From positions 1 through 59,431 of the forward strand of contig NZ_JAFFIX010000033.1 in assembly GCF_016916835.1 (NCBI RefSeq): 59,431 bases of DNA, given 5' to 3'. Source of the DNA: Actinacidiphila bryophytorum (GTDB lineage Bacteria; Actinomycetota; Actinomycetes; Streptomycetales; Streptomycetaceae). How positions within the stretch are numbered: the first letter of the stretch is position 1; each line of letters opens with the position of its first letter. The translations under genes and the position numbers were made by a program. Below the pieces are notes generated by a model, which did no database searches, was not told where the DNA came from, and saw nothing but the letters and a program-made list of their open reading frames with translations. Below, piece by piece: positions 28,534 through 35,519 of this stretch.

Positions 28534-29348
28534 CGCCAGTCGCGGATCGGCTCGGCGCCCGCCGCGGCCCAACCGCCGTGGCCCAGCACGCTGTAGGCGG
28601 GCCGGGGCGCGGGCCGCGGCACCGCGGAGGTCCCCACCCGGCGCACCCGGTCAGGGTCGGCGCCGAGCAGCCAAAAGACCTCGCGGGCCAGGTCGTACCA
28701 GCTGGCCGCGCCCGCACTGGTGCCGTGGTAGATCCCGGCGGGGGCGCCGCCCGTGCCGAGCGCGACCAGTTTCTCCGCGAGGTCGGCGGTCCAGGTCGGC
28801 TGTCCGTACTGGTCGCCGACGACGTCCACGGTGTCGCGTTCCCGCTCCAGGCGGATCATCGTACGGACGAAGTTCGGCCCGCCCGCCCCGTACAGCCACG
28901 CGGTGCGCACCACGTAACCGTCGCCCGGCATCAGGTCGAGCACCGCCTGCTCGCCCGCCAGCTTGGTGCGGCCGTAGGCGGTCCGCGGCGCCGGGCGGTC
29001 GCTCTCGCGGTACGGGGCTGCCGCGTCGCCGGCGAAGACGTAGTCGGTGGACAGGTGCAGCAGCCGGGCGCCGTGCTTGGCGGCCAGCACCGCCAGATGC
29101 CGCGGCCCCTCGCCGTTGACCCGCAGCGCTTCGCCCTCGGCGCTCTCCGCCGCGTCCACGGCCGTCCAGGCCGCGCAGTTGACCACCACGGACGGGCGGT
29201 GGTCGTCGAGGACGGCGCGGACCGCGTCCTCGTCGGTCACGTCCATCGCCGCCCGGTCCACCCCCACGGCCGCCTCGCCGCGCTCGGCCAGGCGCAGCAG
29301 CAGGTCGCGGGCCAGCATCCCGCCGGCCCCGGTCACCAGCCACGTCAT
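28488..29348 (-). CDS. rfbD: dTDP-4-dehydrorhamnose reductase
   Basis: Last step of dTDP-L-rhamnose synthesis, NAD(P)H-dependent. 286 residues, short-chain dehydrogenase fold: VTGAGGMLARDLLLRLAE at the N terminus, DVTDEDAVRAVLDDHRPSVVVNCAAWTAVDAAE, LSTDYVFAGD, the YGRTKLAGE catalytic Tyr-Lys pair, and a C-terminal PAYSVLGH...WRQALAAAF. The ATG overlaps the rfbB stop by 4 bases. The 3' end is antisense to the end of rfbC. Confidence 0.94.
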   Translation of the reverse strand: MTWLVTGAGGMLARDLLLRLAERGEAAVGVDRAAMDVTDEDAVRAVLDDHRPSVVVNCAAWTAVDAAESAEGEALRVNGEGPRHLAVLAAKHGARLLHLSTDYVFAGDAAAPYRESDRPAPRTAYGRTKLAGEQAVLDLMPGDGYVVRTAWLYGAGGPNFVRTMIRLERERDTVDVVGDQYGQPTWTADLAEKLVALGTGGAPAGIYHGTSAGAASWYDLAREVFWLLGADPDRVRRVGTSAVPRPAPRPAYSVLGHGGWAAAGAEPIRDWRQALAAAFPALRNSS

Positions 29349-30352
29349 CGCTGCCCCACCACCCCGGCCGACGCGGACAGCAGCGGCTCCCACCAGTCGC
29401 GGTGCCGCCGGTACCAGTCCACGGTGGCGGCCAGGCCCGCCGCGAAGTCGACCCGCGGGGCGTAGCCCAGCTCGGCGCGGATCTTGCCGCAGTCCACCGA
29501 GTAGCGCAGGTCGTGGCCCTTGCGGTCGGGCACCTCGCGCACCAGGTCCCAGCCGGCGCCGCACGCGTCGAGCAGCAGCCCGGTCAGCTCGCGGTTGGAC
29601 AGTTCGGTGCCGCCGCCGATGTTGTAGACCTCGCCCGCCCTGCCGCCCCGCCTGACCAGTTCGATGCCCTGGACGTGGTCGCTGACGTGCAGCCAGTCGC
29701 GTACGTGGCGGCCGTCGCCGTACAGCGGAACCGGGCGGCCCTCCATCAGCCGGGTCACGAACAGCGGGATGAGCTTCTCGGGGAACTGCCGCGGCCCGTA
29801 GTTGTTGGAGCAGCGGGTGATCCGCACGTCCAGGCCGTGGGTGCGGTGCTGGGCCAGCGCCAGCAGGTCCGCGGACGCCTTCGAGGCCGCGTAGGGGGAG
29901 TTGGGGCGCAGCGGGTCGGTCTCCGGCCAGGAGCCGGACCCGATCGACCCGTACACCTCGTCGGTCGAGACCAGCACGAAGACCGCGACGCGGTGGCGTA
30001 CCGCGGCGTCCAGCAGGGTGTGGGTGCCGACGACGTTGGTGGTGACGAAGTCGGCCGCGCCCGCGATGGAGCGGTCCACGTGGGTCTCCGCGGCCAGGTG
30101 CACGACCTGGTCGTGGTCCGCCAGCAGCCGGTCCACCAGGGCGGCGTCCCGGACGTCGCCGTGCACGAAGGCCAGCCGCGGGTCGCTGCGCACCGGCTCC
30201 AGGTTCTCCGGGCGGCCGGCGTAGGTGAGCGCGTCCAGCACGGTCACCTCGACCGCCTCCGCGGTGTCCCCGGCCGTCGCGGACAGCAGGGCCTGCACAT
30301 AGTGCGAGCCGATGAAACCGGCGCCGCCGGTCACCAGAATGCGAGTGGTCAT
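29345..30352 (-). CDS. rfbB: dTDP-glucose 4,6-dehydratase
   Basis: Second step of dTDP-rhamnose synthesis, NAD-dependent dehydration of dTDP-glucose. 335 residues, extended SDR fold: TGGAGFIGSHYVQAL, AAETHVDRSI, VSTDEVYGSIG (the Asp-Glu pair that marks dehydratases), PYAASKASADLL (Tyr-x3-Lys) and RCSNNYGPRQFPEKLIPLF. ATGA overlaps join it to rfbA upstream and rfbD downstream. Confidence 0.96.
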   Translation of the reverse strand: MTTRILVTGGAGFIGSHYVQALLSATAGDTAEAVEVTVLDALTYAGRPENLEPVRSDPRLAFVHGDVRDAALVDRLLADHDQVVHLAAETHVDRSIAGAADFVTTNVVGTHTLLDAAVRHRVAVFVLVSTDEVYGSIGSGSWPETDPLRPNSPYAASKASADLLALAQHRTHGLDVRITRCSNNYGPRQFPEKLIPLFVTRLMEGRPVPLYGDGRHVRDWLHVSDHVQGIELVRRGGRAGEVYNIGGGTELSNRELTGLLLDACGAGWDLVREVPDRKGHDLRYSVDCGKIRAELGYAPRVDFAAGLAATVDWYRRHRDWWEPLLSASAGVVGQR

Positions 30353-31416
30353 GACGAGATCTGCACCTTGCTGTGGTCGCCGAGTACGAGCCGGTGGGCG
30401 GCGGGGGTCCGCGGTCCCGGCGTGACCTCGACCTTGCGGCCGATCAGCGACGCCTCGATGCGGCGCACCCCGAGGATGGACGAGCCCGGCAGCACGATGG
30501 AGAACTCGATCTCGCTGTCGCGCAGCACGCAGTCCGCGCCGATCGAGGTGAACGGGCCGACGTAGCAGCCCTCCACGACCGTGCCCGGGCCGATCATCGC
30601 CGGGCCGACGATGCGCGACCCGGTGATCCGCGCGCCCGCGCCGACACTGACCCGGCCCACCAGCTCGCTGGCCGCGTCGACCTCGCCGTGCACACCGCGC
30701 TCGACCGTCTCCAGCACCGAGCGGTTCACCTCCAGCATGTCCGCGACGTTGCCGGTGTCCTTCCAGTAGCCGTCGATCACCGTGGACCGCACGTCCCTGC
30801 GCTGGTCGATCAGCCACTGGATCGCGTCGGTGATCTCCAGCTCGCCGCGCCCCGACGGCTTGATCGCGCGCACCGCGTCGTGCACGGCCGCGGAGAAGAG
30901 GTACACGCCGACCAGCACCAGGTCGCCGCGCGGCACCGCGGGCTTCTCCTGCAGGCCCACCACCCGGCCGCTGCCGTCCAGTTCCGCCACGCCGAACTCC
31001 GAGGGGTTCGGGACCCGGGTCAGCAGCAGCTGGGCCGCCGGGCGGTGCGCACGGAAGGCGGCGACCTGGTCGCCGATGCCGCCGACGATGAAGTTGTCGC
31101 CCAGGTACATCACGAAGTCGTCGTCGCCCAGGAAGTCCCTGGCGATCAGCACCGCGTGCGCCAGGCCCAGCGGCTGCTCCTGGCGGATGTACGTGGCGCG
31201 CAGGCCGTGCGCGGAACCGTCGCCGACCGCCGCCATGATCTCGTCGGCGGTGTCGCCGACGACGATCCCCACGTCCTCGATGCCGCACTCGGCGATCGCC
31301 TCAAGGCCGTAGAAGAGCACCGGCTTGTTCGCGACCGGGACCAGCTGCTTGGCGGAGGTGTGGGTGATCGGGCGCAGCCGGGTGCCGTGGCCGCCGGCCA
31401 GGACCAGGGCCTTCAC
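30349..31416 (-). CDS. rfbA: Glucose-1-phosphate thymidylyltransferase, long form
   Basis: Activates glucose-1-phosphate with dTTP to give dTDP-glucose. 355 residues with a GTG start overlapping the previous stop (GTGA). The nucleotidyltransferase core has LVLAGGHGTRLRPIT, KQLVPVANKPVLFYGLEAI, YLGDNFIVGGI and PSEFGVAELD. About 100 extra C-terminal residues form a left-handed beta-helix (VGAGARITGSRIVGPAMIGPG and similar hexapeptide-like turns). This long StrD-type form is usual in actinobacteria, as distinct from the roughly 290-residue RmlA of Gram-negatives. Confidence 0.95.
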   Translation of the reverse strand: MKALVLAGGHGTRLRPITHTSAKQLVPVANKPVLFYGLEAIAECGIEDVGIVVGDTADEIMAAVGDGSAHGLRATYIRQEQPLGLAHAVLIARDFLGDDDFVMYLGDNFIVGGIGDQVAAFRAHRPAAQLLLTRVPNPSEFGVAELDGSGRVVGLQEKPAVPRGDLVLVGVYLFSAAVHDAVRAIKPSGRGELEITDAIQWLIDQRRDVRSTVIDGYWKDTGNVADMLEVNRSVLETVERGVHGEVDAASELVGRVSVGAGARITGSRIVGPAMIGPGTVVEGCYVGPFTSIGADCVLRDSEIEFSIVLPGSSILGVRRIEASLIGRKVEVTPGPRTPAAHRLVLGDHSKVQISS

Positions 31417-33344
31417 GCCTGCCGCCCGGCGGTGGCGGCGGGGGCCGCGGTGGTCTCCGGCGCGGCCCCGACCAGCACGAACTCGTTGTGCCTGAAGAGC
31501 CGTCCCGCTGCGCGGGGCAGCGGGAAGGAGTACGCCCTGCGGACCTGCAGGCCCGCCGCCCGCGCCTCCTCCTCAAGCTCGGCGAAGCCCACGAACCGCA
31601 CATGGGTGGCGTCGCTGGCGAAGCCCGCCTCCTGCGGGGTGATCAGCACCGCCCGGCCGCCGGGCCGCACGTAGGGGAGGTACGTCGCCAGCAGCGCGGC
31701 CGCCTTCGCCGCGTCCAGGTGCTCCAGGACGTGCGCGCACAGCAGGCTGTCGAAGGAGCCCGGCGCACTGTCCGTCGCCGCGAACTCCTCCGGGGTGTAC
31801 GCCGTCAGGCCGCGGGCGCGGGCCGCCGCGACCGAGTGCGCGTTGTGGTCCACGCCGACGCTGCCGGGCGCGCAGTGCCGCAGGTTGCGGCCCACACCGC
31901 AGCCCACGTCCAGCACCCTGCCCAGGCGCAGCCGGCGCAGGTTCCAGCGGTAGGGAGCCTGCGTGGGGAGCAGCCGCCGGGCCAGCAGACGGGCGGTGTA
32001 GTCGGGGGAGGCGGTGTCGGACATCGGGGCGCCTTTCACAGGTGTGTCGACTCTGAGCGTACGGATCAGGCGGGCGGCGAGCAGGGCGGCGGCGGTCCAC
32101 GAACCCAGCGCGTACGCCGCCTCGACGCGGTGGGCGGGCGAGCCCGGCAGGGCGAGCGCGGCGGCGGTCACGGCCGCGCCCGCGCCCCAGGCCAGTGCCT
32201 GCCGGCGGTGGCCGCCGGTGGCGAGGGTGCCGTTGCCGAGCAGATACGCCACCAGGTAGCCGGTGGTGCCGAGGCCCAGCGCGGCGAAGTCCAGATGCCC
32301 GAGGACGGGAGGTGCCGCCAGCAGCCGCTGCGTCACCCACGGGCCGGCCAGCGCGGCCGGCACCGTGCACAGTGCGCCGAGCGCCGCCATCCCCCCGGCG
32401 CTGCGCCGCACCCCGCGGGCCACGCCCGCCCGGTCCCCGCGCTGCTGCCGCACGGTCAGCTCCCGCAGCAACCCCGCTTGCAGCGCGCCCACCGCGAACT
32501 GCGGCACCCGCACGAGTGTCAGAGCGCACAGCAGCGCGGTGACCAGCGCCGCGTCCCCCGGAGCGAGCCCCTTCACCCCGAGCACCGGAGCATTGGCCAT
32601 CCCCTGCGCCAACACGGCCCCCCCGACAAGCCCCACCATCCCCCATCCGATCTCCCCGGGCACCCGGCCCCCCGCGTCCTGCGGGGTGGTACGGGGCAGG
32701 GCTGGGCCAGGTGTGGGTTGCGGTGGGTGGGGGCGGGTGAGGGAGGGGAAGGCTGCCGGGAGGGTGGGGAGGCAGGCCAGGAGGGGGGAGGTGGTCAGGA
32801 GGAGGGTGAAGGCGGTGGGGGAGTGGGTGTGGGTCAGGAGGAGGGCTGTGGCCGAGGTGAGGCGGAGGAGGCCGTCGAGGGTGAGTTGGGTGGCGTAGGC
32901 GGTGAAACGGGCGTGGCCGGCGAGCAGACCGCGCAGGGTGTGGGTGGCCGCGAGGGCGGTCAGGGCGCCGGCCAGGGGCCACAGGAGGGCGGAGTTGCCG
33001 TCGAGGGCGAGGCGGGTCAGGGGGCGGTGGGCCGCGGCCAGGAGAAGCAGGACGGCCGCGAGCAGGCCCGCGGCCACCGCCGTGCCGCGCCGCGCCAGCG
33101 GACCCGTGGGGGTGCCGGCGGCGACGCGGGCGGCGACGGTGCGGGTCAGCTCCTGCTCCAGCGGGAAGAACAGGCCGATGCCGACGGAGAAGGCCACCGC
33201 CCAGACCACGGAGAGCCCGGCCATGCCGGTGGTGTCCAGGCCGCGCCCGGCGAGCGCGAGGTGCCCGTACGCCCCGGCCGCGTTGACCGCCATGCCGGCC
33301 CCGACCAGGCCCGTACCCCGGGGTACCACCCCGCCGATCCTCAC
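31413..33344 (-). CDS. Flippase-like polytopic membrane protein fused in frame to a class I methyltransferase
   Basis: A single open frame of 643 residues from a GTG at 33344 (overlapping the previous stop as GTGA) to 31413. Residues 1-440 are a polysaccharide-flippase/MATE-like membrane part with about 12 helices (GLVGAGMAVNAAGAYG, FSVGIGLFFPLEQELTRTVAARVA, LVGGAVLAQGMANAPVLGVKGLAPGDAALV). Residues 441-643, beginning MSDTASPDY, form a SAM methyltransferase with motif I VLDVGCGVG and LLCAHVLEHLDAAKAA. No stop separates them. An internal ATG at 32024 has GAAAGG ahead of it, so the methyltransferase may also, or only, be made separately. The membrane half probably moves lipid-linked glycan; the other half could methylate it. 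Confidence 0.78.
   Translation of the reverse strand: MRIGGVVPRGTGLVGAGMAVNAAGAYGHLALAGRGLDTTGMAGLSVVWAVAFSVGIGLFFPLEQELTRTVAARVAAGTPTGPLARRGTAVAAGLLAAVLLLLAAAHRPLTRLALDGNSALLWPLAGALTALAATHTLRGLLAGHARFTAYATQLTLDGLLRLTSATALLLTHTHSPTAFTLLLTTSPLLACLPTLPAAFPSLTRPHPPQPTPGPALPRTTPQDAGGRVPGEIGWGMVGLVGGAVLAQGMANAPVLGVKGLAPGDAALVTALLCALTLVRVPQFAVGALQAGLLRELTVRQQRGDRAGVARGVRRSAGGMAALGALCTVPAALAGPWVTQRLLAAPPVLGHLDFAALGLGTTGYLVAYLLGNGTLATGGHRRQALAWGAGAAVTAAALALPGSPAHRVEAAYALGSWTAAALLAARLIRTLRVDTPVKGAPMSDTASPDYTARLLARRLLPTQAPYRWNLRRLRLGRVLDVGCGVGRNLRHCAPGSVGVDHNAHSVAAARARGLTAYTPEEFAATDSAPGSFDSLLCAHVLEHLDAAKAAALLATYLPYVRPGGRAVLITPQEAGFASDATHVRFVGFAELEEEARAAGLQVRRAYSFPLPRAAGRLFRHNEFVLVGAAPETTAAPAATAGRQA
32022..32037 (-). 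promoter_or_regulatory. Internal ribosome binding site and ATG of the methyltransferase half
   Basis: On the minus strand GAAAGG (32037-32032) lies 7 bases before the ATG at 32024. It decides whether the methyltransferase can be translated on its own inside the flippase-methyltransferase frame. The GTG at 32039, just upstream and in the same frame, has no such site. Confidence 0.5.
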
Positions 33345-34252
33345 CCGCCGGCCTCCGGCGCGCGGGACACGGCGTGGTGGAGCAGCGCGGCCATGGGGCG
33401 CGGGGCGGGCGCGGCGCTGGGCAGCAGGGTCAGGGCGTGCAGGCGGGACGACCAGTGGTGGTGGGCGGCACGGGCGGCCCGCGGCCAGCCGTGGGCCGCC
33501 AGGCGTGCCGCGGTGCCGCGGAAGAAGCGGCGGGCCTCGTCGAAGCGCGCCCCGGTGACGGCCTGCGCGGCGGACGCGCTGACCGCGTGCCGCCGGTAGC
33601 GGAAGCAGACCTCGGGGTCGGTGGCCAGCTGCCCCCCGTCGAGCAGCAGCTCGACCACGACGGCGAGGTCCTGGATGACGCCGAGGTCGGCACGGAAGGG
33701 GTGCCGCCGCAGCGCCTCGGTGCGCCAGCACACGGAGGGGAAGTAGAGCCAGTTGCCGCGCAGCAGGCTGACCGCCAGGTCCTCGCCGCCGAGCAGCGCG
33801 GGCACCGTGCGGATGCCCGCGGGCGCGTACACCCACCGCTTGGCGGCGTCGACCAGCGACGAGCTGGGCCGCCCCGCGGCGTCGACGACCTGCACCCCGG
33901 GCTGCACCATGGCCGCCTCGGGGCTGCGCCGCAGGGCGCGCCGCACGGTCCGCAGGTAGCCGGGCAGCATGAGGTCGTCGCAGCCCATGAGCACCACGTG
34001 CGGCGCCTGCGCGAGGCGGACGCAGCGGTTGAAGTTCCCGGTCACGCCGAGGTTGTGCGGGTTGCGCAGGTAGCTCACCCGGGGGTCGCCCAGCGCGGCG
34101 AACCACTCGGGCACCCCGGGCTCGGTCCCGTCGTCCACCACCGTCAGGTGCCAGTCGTCGCCGTCCTGCGCCTGCACGCTGCGGACCGCGGCCTGCAACA
34201 GGGGCACGTCGCCGTAGTAGGGGACCATCACGTCGAAGGCGTGCGCGCTCAC
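33341..34252 (-). CDS. Family 2 glycosyltransferase
   Basis: 303 residues from a GTG at 34252 (GTGA overlap). GT-A fold: FDVMVPYYGDVPLLQAAVRSVQAQ, VVDDGTEP, GVTGNFNRCVRLA, and LMGCDDLMLPGYL, where CDD takes the place of the metal-binding DxD. The WCRTEAL-like acceptor region and a helical C-terminal tail of about 100 residues follow. No membrane helix. A cytoplasmic sugar transfer to a lipid-linked acceptor is likely; the sugar is not identifiable, though the neighbouring rhamnose genes make rhamnose a candidate. Confidence 0.86.
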   Translation of the reverse strand: MSAHAFDVMVPYYGDVPLLQAAVRSVQAQDGDDWHLTVVDDGTEPGVPEWFAALGDPRVSYLRNPHNLGVTGNFNRCVRLAQAPHVVLMGCDDLMLPGYLRTVRRALRRSPEAAMVQPGVQVVDAAGRPSSSLVDAAKRWVYAPAGIRTVPALLGGEDLAVSLLRGNWLYFPSVCWRTEALRRHPFRADLGVIQDLAVVVELLLDGGQLATDPEVCFRYRRHAVSASAAQAVTGARFDEARRFFRGTAARLAAHGWPRAARAAHHHWSSRLHALTLLPSAAPAPRPMAALLHHAVSRAPEAGG

Positions 34253-35073
34253 CTGGCGGCTCCCGCGGGCTCGGCGGGTTCGGGCACCCGGGTGGCGGAC
34301 TCGGCGCGCTGCGGGGCGGGGACCCTGCGGGTCAGGGCGAGCAGCAGCACCAGCGCGGTCCTGGCGAGGTAGACCAGCGCCCGGGCGGACGACTGGCTGG
34401 GCACCCCGGTGGTGCGCGGGCGCATGGCGACGGCGACCTGCCGCACCTGGTAGCCGCGGCGCAGCGCCCCGACCATGCTCTCGACGGTGTCGCCCAGGTA
34501 CTCGGCCGGGTACCAGCGGGCGAAGAAGGCGATCATGTCGCGGTTGCAGGCGCGAAATCCGGACGTGGAGTCGGTCAGCCGGGTGCCGGCCATCCCGGAC
34601 AGCACCAGCGAGAGCAGCCGCATCGACCAGCGGCGCGGGCCGCGTACCCGGTAGTCGCCGACGCCCGCGAAGCGTGCGCCGACCACCAGGTCGGCGGTCT
34701 CCAGCGCGGCCAGCAGCGCGGGCACGTAGCCGGGGTCGTGCTGGCCGTCGGCGTCGACCTGCACGGCGGCGTCGTAGCCCTGGTCGAGGGCGTAGCGGTA
34801 GCCGGTGCGCATGGCGCCGCCGACGCCGAGGTTGTAGGGGAGCCGGGCGACCAGCGCGCCGGCCGCGCGGGCGGTCTGGGCGGTGCGGTCGGTGGAGCCG
34901 TCGTCGACGACGAGCACGTCGGCGGCGGGCACCGCGGCCCGCAGCTCGGCCAGGACCGCGGCCAGCCCCTCGGCCTCGTTCCACGCGGGCACGATCACCA
35001 GGACCCGCCGGGCGCCGGTACCGGCAGCGGCGCCCGAACCGGCAGCGGCGTCCGTGCCGGAGCCGGGCGTCAT
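34249..35073 (-). CDS. DPM1-like family 2 glycosyltransferase (polyprenyl-phosphate sugar synthase type)
   Basis: 274 residues from an ATG at 35073 (ATGA overlap with the DUF2304 gene). IVPAWNEAEGLAAVLAEL, VVDDGSTDRTAQ, NLGVGGAMRTGYRYALDQGYDAAVQVDADGQHDPGYV, ARFAGVGDYRV and DSTSGFRACNRDMIAFF are the hallmarks of the DPM1/DPG synthase branch. These enzymes move a sugar from NDP-sugar to polyprenyl phosphate. A weakly hydrophobic helix (ALVYLARTALVLLLALT) sits near the C terminus. Its pairing with a DUF2304 protein is a recurrent bacterial gene pair. The lipid-sugar product could feed the GT-C-like membrane proteins at 24632-27708. Confidence 0.9.
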   Translation of the reverse strand: MTPGSGTDAAAGSGAAAGTGARRVLVIVPAWNEAEGLAAVLAELRAAVPAADVLVVDDGSTDRTAQTARAAGALVARLPYNLGVGGAMRTGYRYALDQGYDAAVQVDADGQHDPGYVPALLAALETADLVVGARFAGVGDYRVRGPRRWSMRLLSLVLSGMAGTRLTDSTSGFRACNRDMIAFFARWYPAEYLGDTVESMVGALRRGYQVRQVAVAMRPRTTGVPSQSSARALVYLARTALVLLLALTRRVPAPQRAESATRVPEPAEPAGAAR

Positions 35074-35453
35074 CCGGCGCCGCCCTCCGTGCGGCGGGCC
35101 GCCACCGCGGCGGGACGGTTCTGCTCCTCCAGGGCCGCCCGGATCAGGGCGATCTCCTCGGCGAGCGTCCTGGTCTCCTCCTCCAGGCGGCTGGACTCCC
35201 AGCTCAGGTGGAGGCACACGAGCAGCAGCAGCACGATCCCGGCGAAGAGCACCAGGCTGGCGCCGGAGACGATGCCCAGGCCCCGCGCCAGCGAGTCCAG
35301 CATCTGCGGGAAGAGTCCGAGCGGCACCACCGCGGACCCCACCGCGAGCCACAGCGCCGCGTACTTCTCGCGCAGCTGGTGCCGGCGCAGCAGCTCCAGA
35401 ATGCAGCCCAGCAGGGCCAGTCCGGTGAGCGAGGTGATCACGGACAGGTGCAC
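35070..35453 (-). CDS. DUF2304 small membrane protein
   Basis: 127 residues from a GTG at 35453 with AGGAGG 8 bases ahead. Three membrane helices (VITSLTGLALLGCILEL, YAALWLAVGSAVVPLGLF, GASLVLFAGIVLLLLVCLHL) are followed by a charged helix (EEETRTLAEEIALIRAALEEQN) that may form a coiled coil. DUF2304 genes usually adjoin a DPM1-like glycosyltransferase, as here. By analogy it may anchor or activate that enzyme at the membrane. It starts the chain of 4-base overlaps; 66 bases upstream is the end of the 1228-residue gene. Confidence 0.86.
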   Translation of the reverse strand: MHLSVITSLTGLALLGCILELLRRHQLREKYAALWLAVGSAVVPLGLFPQMLDSLARGLGIVSGASLVLFAGIVLLLLVCLHLSWESSRLEEETRTLAEEIALIRAALEEQNRPAAVAARRTEGGAG

Positions 35454-35519
35454 GGTGGCGGCCTCCTGGTGGTCCTGGGGGTCCTGCGGGTACGTCCTGC
35501 TGGGGGCGGCCCCGTTTCA

